Source: Polynucleobacter sp. UB-Tiil-W10 (GTDB taxonomy: Bacteria > Pseudomonadota > Gammaproteobacteria > Burkholderiales > Burkholderiaceae). From it: a stretch of DNA of 64,000 nt. Positions 34,935-43,661 of this stretch are shown in pieces; position 1 is the first letter of the stretch; each line of letters starts with the position of its first letter. The position numbers and the translations under genes are program-made. Below the pieces are notes generated by a model. That model saw only the letters and a list, made by a program, of their open reading frames with translations, was not told where the DNA came from and ran no database searches. Where the stretch lies: NCBI RefSeq assembly GCF_018881605.1, contig NZ_JACVPZ010000001.1, forward strand, positions 682,001-746,000, written 5' to 3'.

Positions 34935-35789
34935 TTACATCCAGTAAACAGCGATGTAAAGTCCTAGCCAGACTACGTCAACGAAGTGCCAGTACCAAGC
35001 AGCGCCCTCAAATGCAAAATGATGCTTAGAAGTAAAGTCGCCACGAATCATACGACGCAACACAATCGCCAACATGGTGCCACCAAGGAACACGTGGAAG
35101 CCATGGAAGCCAGTCAACATGAAGAATGTAGAGCCATAGATACCTGAAGTCAGCTTCAAGTTCAAAGCATGGTACGCATGGTAGTACTCATAAACCTGGA
35201 AACCCAAGAAGACCGCACCCAAGCCTACAGTTGCAGCCAAGCCAATGATAGCTTTTTTCATATGATTTTCTACTAATGCATGGTGAGCAATAGTAATCGT
35301 CACACCAGAGCTCAACAGCAACAATGTATTAATGGTTGGAATTGGCCAAGGACCCATGGTTGTAAATTTCTCAACCAAACCAGCAGGGCCATCATTTGGC
35401 CAAACAGCCTGGAAATTAGGCCAAATCAATTTGCTCTCAACATCACCCATCCAAGGCATTGCTATATTGCGCGCATAGAAGAGGGCCGCAAAGAAAGCGC
35501 CGAAGAACATGATTTCAGAGAAGATGAACCAGGCCATCGACCAGCGATAAGAAATGTCTACGTTGACACCATTCTTACCAGCATTGGACTCTGCAATCGT
35601 GTCGCCGAACCAGTTATAAAGCACATACAGAACCCATGCCACACCTGCAAGGGTCAAGGGGCCACCCCAAGACGCATGATTTACCCACCCAGAAATACCA
35701 AAGGCAAAAGCAATTAAGCCAAATGCGGCCATTGCTGGATGTCTAGATAGTCCAGGGACGAAATAGTATGGGGTTGAATTGGATGACAT
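34935..35789 (-). CDS. coxC: Cytochrome c oxidase subunit III
   Basis: Seven-helix subunit of the aa3-type oxidase. Conserved pieces are SEIMFFGAFFAALFYAR, FMLTGFHGFHVFLGGTML and the C-terminal FEGAAWYWHFVDVVWLGLYIAVYW. I chose the ATG at 35787-35789 (MSSNSTPYYF, 284 aa) with a purine-rich AGAGAG before it; a TTG six codons upstream is less likely. It ends the ctaC-ctaD-small-ctaG-DUF2970-coxC series. Confidence 0.95.
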   Translation of the reverse strand: MSSNSTPYYFVPGLSRHPAMAAFGLIAFAFGISGWVNHASWGGPLTLAGVAWVLYVLYNWFGDTIAESNAGKNGVNVDISYRWSMAWFIFSEIMFFGAFFAALFYARNIAMPWMGDVESKLIWPNFQAVWPNDGPAGLVEKFTTMGPWPIPTINTLLLLSSGVTITIAHHALVENHMKKAIIGLAATVGLGAVFLGFQVYEYYHAYHALNLKLTSGIYGSTFFMLTGFHGFHVFLGGTMLAIVLRRMIRGDFTSKHHFAFEGAAWYWHFVDVVWLGLYIAVYWM

Positions 35790-35818
35790 CTTATTCTCTC
35801 TATTCAATCAAAAAATAA

Positions 35819-36013
35819 TCAATGGGACACAACTACTTTCACTATCAACAGAAGGACGCCCATAAAAATCAAGGCGCCAATAACTCCTGCAATGATAATG
35901 TGCACAAAACTTAATGAAGCAACATCTTCCTGCAAACCTGCTTTCTTACGCACACCCAAAAAGCCCCACATCACGGCTTTCATAGACTGCATAAAACTAC
36001 TTTTCTTTTTCAT
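35819..36013 (-). CDS. DUF2970 small membrane protein
   Basis: 64 aa, basic N-terminus (MKKKSSFMQSMKAVMWGFLGVRKK) and one C-terminal helix (VHIIIAGVIGALIFMGVLLLIVKVV). This matches the DUF2970 family usually found between ctaG and coxC. Its start overlaps the ctaG stop as ATGA. Function unknown; likely an oxidase accessory protein. Confidence 0.85.
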   Translation of the reverse strand: MKKKSSFMQSMKAVMWGFLGVRKKAGLQEDVASLSFVHIIIAGVIGALIFMGVLLLIVKVVVSH

Positions 36014-36600
36014 GAAACCACTTTCGATTTAGGAGCCGGTGGTGTACCACCCAAGCCCAACTCAAAGAAGGTATATGACAAAGTAATTGTTTTTACATCA
36101 TCCGGCAAACCTGCATCAATCACAAAGACTACCGGCATCTTTTTTGTTTCATTTGCTGCTAGTGTTTGTTCCTGAAAACAAAAACACTCTAATTTCGTAA
36201 AAAACTCTGTTGCACTCTTTGGCGCATAACTTGGTATTGCCTGTGCACGCACAGTCCGCCCAAGATTATTGGTGACTTCATAAACAATCTCAGTCATTTC
36301 ACCCGGATGCACTTCTAAAAAATTCTTCACCGGCTTAAATGTAAACGGACCACGACTATTCGAATCAAACTCAATGGTCACTGTACGAGCATAGTTAACC
36401 TGGGTATTGCCTACCTTGTTAGGGCTAAAGGCTCTGACACCATAATCATTCTTACTTGTCACCACATTAATTCCAGTGACCTCACACAAGGCCTTGTACA
36501 TCGGAACTAAAGCGTAACCAAAGCCAAACATCATTACCGCTGCAATTAAGAGCTTTAATAAAATTTGGCGATTCAGTGATTGAGTTGAAACCATCGTCAT
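36010..36600 (-). CDS. ctaG: Cytochrome c oxidase assembly protein CtaG/Cox11
   Basis: Copper chaperone for the CuB site of subunit I. One N-terminal helix (ILLKLLIAAVMMFGFGYALVPMY) precedes the periplasmic Ig-like domain. The copper-binding region is KLECFCFQEQTLAANETKKMPVVF, with the CFCF cysteines near residue 138. At 196 aa it is typical. Start may be the first Met or the second, two codons later. Confidence 0.95.
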   Translation of the reverse strand: MTMVSTQSLNRQILLKLLIAAVMMFGFGYALVPMYKALCEVTGINVVTSKNDYGVRAFSPNKVGNTQVNYARTVTIEFDSNSRGPFTFKPVKNFLEVHPGEMTEIVYEVTNNLGRTVRAQAIPSYAPKSATEFFTKLECFCFQEQTLAANETKKMPVVFVIDAGLPDDVKTITLSYTFFELGLGGTPPAPKSKVVS

Positions 36601-36607
36601 CGCAGGA

Positions 36608-36739
36608 TTAACCCAACATACTCCGTTTAATCACAATACCAATAAAAAATGTCACTACGACAGTCAAAAGAATAAAGCCCATCCTGCGATTATTCGCAGC
36701 AAGGGCTTGCTTCTCTGAAGGCTTAAATTCCTGCTTCAC
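36608..36739 (-). CDS. Cytochrome oxidase small assembly protein (GTG start)
   Basis: A 43-aa single-helix protein (MKQEFKPSEKQALAANNRR, then GFILLTVVVTFFIGIVIKRS). I place the start at GTG 36737-36739, which overlaps the last 17 bp of ctaD in another frame. In-frame ATGs farther upstream lie deep within ctaD and would add a sequence that is only ctaD read out of frame. Such a tiny protein between ctaD and ctaG is usual in Burkholderiales; function inferred from position. Confidence 0.7.
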   Translation of the reverse strand: MKQEFKPSEKQALAANNRRMGFILLTVVVTFFIGIVIKRSMLG

Positions 36740-38342
36740 GCATTTGCTCGGCACTAGGTGGAGTTTCAAAAGTGTGATGTGGCGCTGGTGAAGGTACTGT
36801 CCACTCAAGACCTTTTGCTCCATCCCATGGCTTCATCGGTGCTTTTTCACCTTGACCGCGATATGCAGGAAGCACAACGAAGAACAAGAAATAGACCTGC
36901 GACAGGCCAAAGCCCAATGCGCCGATTGAAGCAACCATATTGAAATCAGCAAACTGGGTTGGGTAGTCAGCGTAGCGACGTGGCATACCTGCTAAGCCCA
37001 AGAAGTGCATTGGGAAGAAAGTGATATTAAAGAAAATCATGGAAGTCCAGAAATGGATCTTGCCGCGAGTTTCATTAGCCATATAACCTGTCCACTTAGG
37101 GCACCAGTAGTAGAAGCCAGCAAACATTGCAAACAATGAGCCTGCTACCAACACATAGTGGAAGTGAGCTACAACATAGTAAGTATCTTGCACCCCAATA
37201 TCAATTGGCGCCATGGCTAGAATCAAACCGGTAAAGCCACCCATCGTAAATACGAAGATGAAGCCGATAGCCCACAACATTGGAGTTTCAAAGGTCATTG
37301 AACCTTTCCACATTGTTGCAACCCAGTTAAAGATCTTCACGCCAGTTGGTACAGCGATCAACATCGTTGCATACATGAAGAACAATTGACCTGTTACTGG
37401 CATACCAGTTGCAAACATATGGTGAGCCCAAACAATGAATGACAAGATCGCAATAGATGCTGTTGCATAAACCATTGAGCTGTAACCAAACAATGTTTTT
37501 CTTGAGAAGGTTGGGATGATTTCACTGACGATTCCGAATGCAGGAAGAATCATGATGTAAACCTCTGGGTGACCAAAGAACCAGAAAATATGCTGGAACA
37601 TGATTGGGTCACCACCGCCAACAGCGGAGAAGAAAGAAGTACCAAAGTGACGATCAGTAAGAACCATCGTAATTGCGCCAGCCAATACAGGCATCACAGC
37701 AATCAATAAATATGCAGTAATCAACCAAGTCCAGCAGAACATTGGCATCTTCATCAAAGTCATGCCAGGAGCGCGCATATTCAAAATGGTTACGATGATG
37801 TTGATCGAACCCATGATGGAAGAAGCACCCAATAAATGGAGGGCAAAAATAGCCATGTCCATACCAGGCCCCATTTGTGAGGTCAATGGAGCATAAATAG
37901 TCCAACCGCCTGCTGGAGCGCCGCCAGGGACAAGGAATGAGCTCAACAACAAGGTTGCAGCCACTGGCAGAATCCAGAAGCTAAAGTTGTTCATACGAGC
38001 AAATGCCATATCAGACGCACCAATTTGCAAAGGCACCATCCAGTTAGCAAAACCAACGAATGCCGGCATGATCGCGCCGAACACCATCACCAGTCCATGC
38101 ATAGTTGTCAGCTGATTAAAGAACTCAGGGCGGAAGAACTGAAGGCCTGGTTGGAATAATTCCAATCGAATTCCTAAGGCCATCACACCACCAGCCAATA
38201 AGCTGACAAATGAGAAGATCAAATACATCGTACCGATGTCTTTGTGGTTAGTTGCGAACAACCAACGACGCCATCCGTGTGGCGTGTGATCATCATGCGC
38301 GTGATCGTGTGCGTGATCGTGGGTAGTAGAGACTGTGCTCAT
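36723..38342 (-). CDS. ctaD: Cytochrome c oxidase subunit I (aa3-type)
   Basis: Heme-copper oxidase catalytic subunit with 12 helices. The low-spin heme histidine is in TMHGLVMVFGAIMPAF; the CuB ligand and cross-linked tyrosine are in FWFFGHPEVYIMILP; the HH pair is IVWAHHMFATG; heme a/a3 ligands are in YYVVAHFHYVLV. The N-terminus is histidine-rich (THDHAHDHAHDDH). At 539 aa it is full length. The GHPEVY motif marks a proton-pumping A-family oxidase. Confidence 0.98.
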   Translation of the reverse strand: MSTVSTTHDHAHDHAHDDHTPHGWRRWLFATNHKDIGTMYLIFSFVSLLAGGVMALGIRLELFQPGLQFFRPEFFNQLTTMHGLVMVFGAIMPAFVGFANWMVPLQIGASDMAFARMNNFSFWILPVAATLLLSSFLVPGGAPAGGWTIYAPLTSQMGPGMDMAIFALHLLGASSIMGSINIIVTILNMRAPGMTLMKMPMFCWTWLITAYLLIAVMPVLAGAITMVLTDRHFGTSFFSAVGGGDPIMFQHIFWFFGHPEVYIMILPAFGIVSEIIPTFSRKTLFGYSSMVYATASIAILSFIVWAHHMFATGMPVTGQLFFMYATMLIAVPTGVKIFNWVATMWKGSMTFETPMLWAIGFIFVFTMGGFTGLILAMAPIDIGVQDTYYVVAHFHYVLVAGSLFAMFAGFYYWCPKWTGYMANETRGKIHFWTSMIFFNITFFPMHFLGLAGMPRRYADYPTQFADFNMVASIGALGFGLSQVYFLFFVVLPAYRGQGEKAPMKPWDGAKGLEWTVPSPAPHHTFETPPSAEQMREAGI

Positions 38343-38384
38343 GGATTACTCCGGTTTCGTTTTATCTGTATTTGTTAATCTGAA

Positions 38385-39542
38385 TTACTTGCCGCCGCGC
38401 GCAGTAATAATCTCTTGGGTCTGAATTACTTCACCCGTTTTATTACCCCATGAATTACGGGTATAAGTAATAACGGCAGCGATATCGCCATCAGAAATTA
38501 CGCCAGCCCATTTCGGCATAGCATTTTTACCGTTCAACAAAATGTTGTACTGACCTGCTTTAGGACCGTTAACAACTTTGCTGCCATCCAATGCTGGGAA
38601 TGCGCCTGCGCCTTTACCGTTTGGTTGATGGCAAGCTGCACAGTTCGCTGCATACACTTTAGCGCCACGTTCTTTTTGCTCATCCAAGGTGTAAACCTTA
38701 GATGGATCATCGCCACCAGCGCCCATTTCTTTCTTTTTCTCTTCTACCCACTTGGTGTAGTCCTCTTGCGAAACTACTCTTACAACGATAGGCATAAAGG
38801 CATGTTCAGCACCACAAAGCTCTGAGCACTGACCGCGGAATGTACCAATCTTGTCGGCTCTGAACCAAGTGTCGCGTACGAAACCAGGGATCGCATCTTG
38901 CTTGACGCCAAACGCTGGAATAGTCCATGCGTGAATCACGTCATTAGCAGTTGTGATCAAGCGAATTTTTTTGCCAACAGGAACAACCATTTCATTGTCA
39001 ACTTCCATCAAATAGGTATTTGATTTAGGTGCCAAGTTATTGATTGCTTCACGGGGGGTAGATAAGGTTGATAAGAAGCTAATGCCTTCACCCTCACCTT
39101 TGATGTAGTCGTAACCCCACTTCCACTGATAACCAGTGGTCTTAATAGTGATATCAGAGTTAGTAGTATCTTTCATTGCCACAACAGTTTTTGTTGCAGG
39201 CAATGCCATTCCGATCACGATGAGCAATGGAATCACTGTCCAAATAATTTCAACAGTTGTGCTCTCGTGGAAAGAGGCTGATTTATGGCCTAATGATTTG
39301 CGGTGTTTCAAGATGGAATAAAACATCACTCCAAAAACGCCCACAAAAATCAATGCGCAAATTACCAACATCATCCAATGCAACCAATGGATCTCTTGCA
39401 TAATTTTGGTAGCTGGAGGCGCAAAGTTCAGCTGATTAACAGCTGGGCCACCAGGCATATTCTCTGCTGCATGAGCAAAAGCAGTGCCAAAAGCTACTGC
39501 GAAATAGAGCGAAGCCCTAGTGACTTTTCCAAATAAATTCAT
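38385..39542 (-). CDS. ctaC: Cytochrome c oxidase subunit II with fused cytochrome c domain
   Basis: Electron-entry subunit, 385 aa. A signal peptide is followed by two helices, then the CuA cupredoxin domain with CSELCGAEHAFM as copper ligands and DVIHAWTIPAFGVKQD before it. The last ~100 residues form a c-type cytochrome with CAACHQ (heme) and an axial methionine probably in AMPKWAG. The fusion makes it a caa3-like subunit II. It is the first gene of the oxidase operon, with a candidate promoter about 90 bp upstream. Confidence 0.96.
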   Translation of the reverse strand: MNLFGKVTRASLYFAVAFGTAFAHAAENMPGGPAVNQLNFAPPATKIMQEIHWLHWMMLVICALIFVGVFGVMFYSILKHRKSLGHKSASFHESTTVEIIWTVIPLLIVIGMALPATKTVVAMKDTTNSDITIKTTGYQWKWGYDYIKGEGEGISFLSTLSTPREAINNLAPKSNTYLMEVDNEMVVPVGKKIRLITTANDVIHAWTIPAFGVKQDAIPGFVRDTWFRADKIGTFRGQCSELCGAEHAFMPIVVRVVSQEDYTKWVEEKKKEMGAGGDDPSKVYTLDEQKERGAKVYAANCAACHQPNGKGAGAFPALDGSKVVNGPKAGQYNILLNGKNAMPKWAGVISDGDIAAVITYTRNSWGNKTGEVIQTQEIITARGGK

Positions 39543-39630
39543 CTTATTCTCTGTTTATTGTCGTGAGCAAAGCAGCAAAAATGCCACAGAATGCCCAAAA
39601 AACGATCTGAAGCTAATACTTACTGCCGTG

Positions 39631-39659
39631 ATTATAGGGTTAATTAGGCGCAACAACAA
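39631..39659 (-). promoter_or_regulatory. Candidate promoter of the ctaC operon
   Basis: On the minus strand a perfect TATAAT (39631-39636) stands 17 bp after TTGTTG (39654-39659), a half-match to the -35 consensus. It lies 89 bp before the ctaC start in the only sizeable gap of the locus (39543-39721). No other feature is seen in this gap apart from the 12-bp palindrome GTAAGCGCTTAC at 39708-39719. Confidence 0.4.
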
Positions 39660-39721
39660 ACAGGGTTAACCCAGCTTGATCCAATCTTGGTGAAGGTTTA
39701 AATGATAGTAAGCGCTTACAC

Positions 39722-40519
39722 TTAAGCAGAATCTGACCTAGTCTTGCGCCCAATTTGATTTAGATCAATGTAGGCGACGTTGTCCCTCGCCTTTGCGAGG
39801 TGCTTTCCGAGAGCCCAAGCGTGCCCATAAACCACCTCTAATGTCAGTTTTTGTGGCAAAACATGCATTTGAGGAAGTTCAAGAGGGTTCGTATGCGTCA
39901 ATTTCAGAGCGCTAACATCTGCAAGCAATAGCTCGGGCATCTCATAGTCCAGGGTTAAATACTCCATATCCATTACCGGGTCAGAAAAGCGCTCCCCCAG
40001 TAATGCATCACCCATATCGTGCATATCCCAAGGACTCAATAAGCTCTTGTGCTTTAACCCAGAAAGCTCCAGCGAGCGCAACTCTTTTCCAGTGTCTGGC
40101 CCTAAATAACTAAATGTAATTAAACCGCCTTCGCGCAGGACGCGCCAACACTCCTGAAGGAAATGTTTCGGGTCGGGTAAATCCTGTAACAAAAGATCGC
40201 TAAAAACTAAATCAACAGAATTATCTGGAATATCAAATCTTCCAGATGAGGTGAAGTCTTCCAAAGGACTGGCATTACTGGCAAATAAAGATCGCCAATT
40301 ACTCAGCGCTTTAGCGCGCCACATTTGCAAACCCGAAACACCTGCTTCGGTAATGCTAAAAGTACGCGCTTTTGGGAAACGCTGAGCAAGCATGCCTAAA
40401 TGTTTGCCAGCAAAATCTGGCACGACCAAGATATCTTTTACATCGAGCTTAACAATGTCTAATTTTTGCAGCATACGATCTGCAATTTCATCCTGTAACC
40501 ATCTGATGGGCTGGGTCAT
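39722..40519 (-). CDS. BioC-like class I SAM methyltransferase
   Basis: A 265-aa methyltransferase resembling malonyl-ACP O-methyltransferase BioC: SVDLVFSDLLLQDLPDPKHF, CWRVLREGGLITFSYLGPDTGKELRSL (split across two strands) and WDMHDMGDALLGERFSDPVM are the BioC-type blocks. SAM motif I is unusual: ILVVPDFAGKHLGML replaces the expected GCGTG-type loop. I chose the ATG at 40517-40519 (MTQPIRWLQ), because the longer frame would overlap comF. It is divergent from comF, 23 bp apart. Biotin function is plausible but not proven. Confidence 0.72.
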   Translation of the reverse strand: MTQPIRWLQDEIADRMLQKLDIVKLDVKDILVVPDFAGKHLGMLAQRFPKARTFSITEAGVSGLQMWRAKALSNWRSLFASNASPLEDFTSSGRFDIPDNSVDLVFSDLLLQDLPDPKHFLQECWRVLREGGLITFSYLGPDTGKELRSLELSGLKHKSLLSPWDMHDMGDALLGERFSDPVMDMEYLTLDYEMPELLLADVSALKLTHTNPLELPQMHVLPQKLTLEVVYGHAWALGKHLAKARDNVAYIDLNQIGRKTRSDSA

Positions 40520-40542
40520 AGGCTCAGTATACTCAGCGCCCC

Positions 40543-41286
40543 ATGCGATTTCCAGAGAACATTTTTCAAACCATTTGCGAGCATCTTTTGCCAACCGCAT
40601 GCATTACTTGTCAGAAGTTTCAAAAATTCTCAATTTGCAATAAGTGTCTCATCTCATTAAAAAATGACGCTTTGTTTAACTATCAATGTTGCTACCAATG
40701 TGGCATTGCACTTCAGGCCTCTGAATTGGTTCAACAGCGTTGCGCTCCGTGTCAAACTAATCAGCCTCATTTTGATGAAACCTACTGTTTAGATCGCTAT
40801 GATGGATTGTTACAAAAACCGCTACATGATTTGAAGTACCAAAAACGTATTGCATTTGCCAATGCTCTTGGCAACACATGGAACCTACTTATCGACCCAG
40901 AGCAGCAAGATATTTCCGCAGATTATTTGCTACCAGTTCCACTCAGCATTCAAAAGTTAGCGCAGCGTGGCTTTAATCAAAGCTGGGAAATTGCTAAACG
41001 GATACGCTGCGGAAAATATATTCAAAAATCACCCTACGTACTCCGGCGTCATCATTATTTTGAGCGCCAAGCAGGAAGCACGCTAAGCAATCGCCATCTA
41101 GCCATTCAAGGAATGTTTTATGTGGATCCGAATTCCATTGAGAAGCTGCAAAATAAGACCATTATTATTTTTGACGATGTAATGACCAGTGGCGCAACGC
41201 TTAATGAAATTGCGCGCATTCTGAAGGACAATGGCGTATCTCGCGTAATCAATTGGGTGTTACTCAGGGCGATGCGACCAATTTAA
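40543..41286 (+). CDS. comF: ComF family protein (phosphoribosyltransferase-like)
   Basis: A 247-aa ComF/GntX-type protein. N-terminal zinc-binding cysteines are in ACITCQK, CNKC, CCYQCG and CAPC (residues ~19-70). The PRPP-binding motif IIIFDDVMTSGATLNEIA is near residue 207. ComF is needed for DNA uptake in competent bacteria; the E. coli homologue GntX helps use DNA as nutrient. No other competence gene is in the window. Confidence 0.9.
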   Translation: MRFPENIFQTICEHLLPTACITCQKFQKFSICNKCLISLKNDALFNYQCCYQCGIALQASELVQQRCAPCQTNQPHFDETYCLDRYDGLLQKPLHDLKYQKRIAFANALGNTWNLLIDPEQQDISADYLLPVPLSIQKLAQRGFNQSWEIAKRIRCGKYIQKSPYVLRRHHYFERQAGSTLSNRHLAIQGMFYVDPNSIEKLQNKTIIIFDDVMTSGATLNEIARILKDNGVSRVINWVLLRAMRPI

Positions 41287-41296
41287 AGAGTGTCAC

Positions 41297-41767
41297 ATGT
41301 TTAATATTGTTTTATTCGAACCAGAAATTCCGCCCAATACAGGCAACATCATTCGCCTATGCGCCAATACAGGGGCTAAGCTACATTTAATTGAGCCTCT
41401 CGGTTTTCCGATGGAAGATGCGAAGCTGCGCAGAGCCGGTTTGGACTATCACGAGTTTGCAAGAGTGAAAGTCCACAAAAATTGGGTCCAGTTTTTAAAA
41501 GATGAACAACCTGATTCTCAACATCTCTTTGCATTAACCACCAAGGGCTCAGGAAAGTTTCATGAGGGCAAATACTCCCCAGAGGATTACTTTGTATTTG
41601 GCTCCGAGACTAAAGGTATTACGGATGAAGTAAGAGACTCCATACCAGCAGAAAATCGTATGCGTCTGTCGATGCAAGATAGCAGCCGGAGCTTGAATTT
41701 ATCAAATACTGTGGCGATTGTTGTGTATGAAGCATGGCGCCAAAATGGCCTTGCGGGTGGGCAGTAG
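41297..41767 (+). CDS. trmL: tRNA (cytidine(34)-2'-O)-methyltransferase TrmL
   Basis: SPOUT methyltransferase that modifies the wobble base of tRNA-Leu isoacceptors. The start MFNIVLFEPEIPPNTGNIIRLCANTG and LIEPLGFPMEDAKLRRAGLDYHE are diagnostic; the knot region is FVFGSETKGI and SRSLNLSNTVAIVVYE. At 156 aa it matches E. coli TrmL (157). It starts 10 bp after comF. Confidence 0.95.
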   Translation: MFNIVLFEPEIPPNTGNIIRLCANTGAKLHLIEPLGFPMEDAKLRRAGLDYHEFARVKVHKNWVQFLKDEQPDSQHLFALTTKGSGKFHEGKYSPEDYFVFGSETKGITDEVRDSIPAENRMRLSMQDSSRSLNLSNTVAIVVYEAWRQNGLAGGQ

Positions 41768-41789
41768 CAAACTAAACCGAATGCATTGA

Positions 41790-42812
41790 TTACGATTCGA
41801 TTTTAGGATCACGCCCCATCAGCTTTTTAACAGCATCATGGGGCTTCAATTTAGCTGATAGTACCTCGCCCATCATGGCGGTAATAGGCATCTCGACTCC
41901 TAAGCGCCCCGCTAAATCTCCAACTGCAGCAGCACAAAGCACCCCCTCGGCAACATGGCCAAGACCCGCAAGAATTTCAGGCAAAGATTTACCAGCAGCA
42001 AGCTCAAGACCTACACGACGATTGCGAGATAGGTCTCCGGTAGCAGTCAAGATCAAATCTCCAACACCCGTTAAACCCATACACGTTTCAGATTTACCAC
42101 CCGCAGCCTTTACTAGGCGCATCATTTCTGCCAAGCCACGTGTAAGAACAGCGGCGCGAGCATTAAGACCTAAGTCCAAGCCATCACCAATACCTGCGGC
42201 AATCGCCAAGACATTCTTAATGGCGCCACCCAACTCCACACCAATCAAATCATCGCTTGAATACACACGCATATTGCCGTGATGAAAAGCCGCCTGAACC
42301 GTCTCACAAAGTTTTGTAGATTTACTCGCAATTGTTAAAGCACAAGGCATGCCTGCTCCAACCTCACGAGCAAAACTTGGGCCAGATAAAGCACCATACG
42401 AATGCGTTATCCCATGAGAATGGGTTTCGTTTTCACGCGCCACAACTTGATGTGGTAGTAATGCGGTATTTGGCTCTAAGCCCTTGCACAACCAAATGAT
42501 GTTGAGAGGATGCTCGGCAATCTTTAAAACTTGTGCAATTGTTTCTGCAAGCCCTGACATCGGCGTCGCAATAACCAACAAGTCATTACTAGAAAGTCTT
42601 TTAATTGCTAAAGAAAAGTTGTCTTCAAACTTGAGTTTTTCAGGCAACTTAATCCCCGAAAGATAAGCGTGATTTTCACCGCTCTCTTGAATATCTGCTA
42701 GTTGCTGTTTACTGCGTGACCATATACAAACATCACCCTCCTGGAGGTGGCGAGCGGCTTGTGCCGCCATCGCCGTTCCCCAAGCGCCAGCGCCAAGCAG
42801 TGTCACTTTCAT
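41790..42812 (-). CDS. gpsA: Glycerol-3-phosphate dehydrogenase [NAD(P)+]
   Basis: Makes sn-glycerol-3-phosphate for phospholipid synthesis. The Rossmann motif is VTLLGAGAWGTAMAAQ at the N-terminus; SGPSFAREVGAGMPCA and the catalytic-lysine region GVELGGAIKNVLAIAAGIGDGL are clear, as is RGLAEMMRLVKAAGGK. At 340 aa it is full length. It heads or follows secB, grxC and a rhodanese gene in the order rhodanese-grxC-secB-gpsA, conserved in proteobacteria. Confidence 0.97.
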   Translation of the reverse strand: MKVTLLGAGAWGTAMAAQAARHLQEGDVCIWSRSKQQLADIQESGENHAYLSGIKLPEKLKFEDNFSLAIKRLSSNDLLVIATPMSGLAETIAQVLKIAEHPLNIIWLCKGLEPNTALLPHQVVARENETHSHGITHSYGALSGPSFAREVGAGMPCALTIASKSTKLCETVQAAFHHGNMRVYSSDDLIGVELGGAIKNVLAIAAGIGDGLDLGLNARAAVLTRGLAEMMRLVKAAGGKSETCMGLTGVGDLILTATGDLSRNRRVGLELAAGKSLPEILAGLGHVAEGVLCAAAVGDLAGRLGVEMPITAMMGEVLSAKLKPHDAVKKLMGRDPKIES

Positions 42813-42836
42813 GATCTGTGGGCTCGCTATTAAGAC

Positions 42837-43361
42837 TTAATGAGGAAGGATAATCTTGCTCTCATCAGCGGATCCGCTTTCGCTTGCTGATGCTTCTTGT
42901 TGAGCCTGCATCAAACGATGCTCATACATACCGTGGAAATTAATATCATTCAAATGAATCGGCTGGAAGCCTGCACGGCTAATAATGTCAGCGATATTTG
43001 CACGCAGGTAAGGATACAAAATCGTTGGGCAAGTAATGCCAAGCATTGGATCAACTTGCTCAGCAGGAATATTGCTAAATTCAAAAATGCCCGCTTGTTT
43101 TGCTTCGACTAAGAATAATACTTTTGAATCAACCTTGGCAGTCACGGTAGAGCTTAAGGCCACCTCGAAGATTCCCTCGGCCAAAGGAAGGGCAGCAATA
43201 TCAATCTCTACCTGCACTTGTGGCTCAGATGCTACCAATAAAATTTGGGGAGAATTTGGCTGCTCAAGCGATAAATCTTTTAGATAAATTCGCTGAATGC
43301 GAAAGCCAGGTTCTTTAATTTGTTCGGTGCTTGCTTGTGGTGCAGAAGATTGTTCAGTCAT
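42837..43361 (-). CDS. secB: Protein-export chaperone SecB
   Basis: Tetrameric cytoplasmic chaperone that hands preproteins to SecA. The family regions [40 protein letters not shown] and the SecA-contact and C-terminal stretch [29 protein letters not shown] are present across the 174 aa. It lies 24 bp upstream of gpsA. Confidence 0.96.
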   Translation of the reverse strand: MTEQSSAPQASTEQIKEPGFRIQRIYLKDLSLEQPNSPQILLVASEPQVQVEIDIAALPLAEGIFEVALSSTVTAKVDSKVLFLVEAKQAGIFEFSNIPAEQVDPMLGITCPTILYPYLRANIADIISRAGFQPIHLNDINFHGMYEHRLMQAQQEASASESGSADESKIILPH

Positions 43362-43396
43362 TGCTAACTTTCATTGTATGTTAAATCTATTAAGTA

Positions 43397-43654
43397 TTAA
43401 GCCAATAAAGGATCAAGATTTCCCGCGCGATCCAATGCAACTAGGTCGTCATAGCCGCCAACATGGGTTTCGCCAATGTAAATCTGAGGAACCGTGCGAC
43501 GACCAGTTCGTGTCATCATGATTTCACGTTGGGTAGGATCGCGATCAATCAAAATCTTTTCTAAATTGGTAACACCTTTTTTGAGCAAAAGCTTTTCTGC
43601 CATTACGCAATATGGGCAAACCTGAGTGCTATACATCGTTACTGAAGGCATCAA
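43397..43654 (-). CDS. grxC: Glutaredoxin 3
   Basis: An 85-aa glutaredoxin with the dithiol active site CPYC (TQVCPYCVMA), cis-proline region RRTVPQIYIG and GSH-binding HVGGYDDLVALDRAG. Start at the first or second Met. It is between the rhodanese gene and secB, and reduces disulfides with glutathione, which the gshA/gshB products in this window would supply. Confidence 0.95.
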   Translation of the reverse strand: MMPSVTMYSTQVCPYCVMAEKLLLKKGVTNLEKILIDRDPTQREIMMTRTGRRTVPQIYIGETHVGGYDDLVALDRAGNLDPLLA

Positions 43655-43661
43655 TTTCTCC

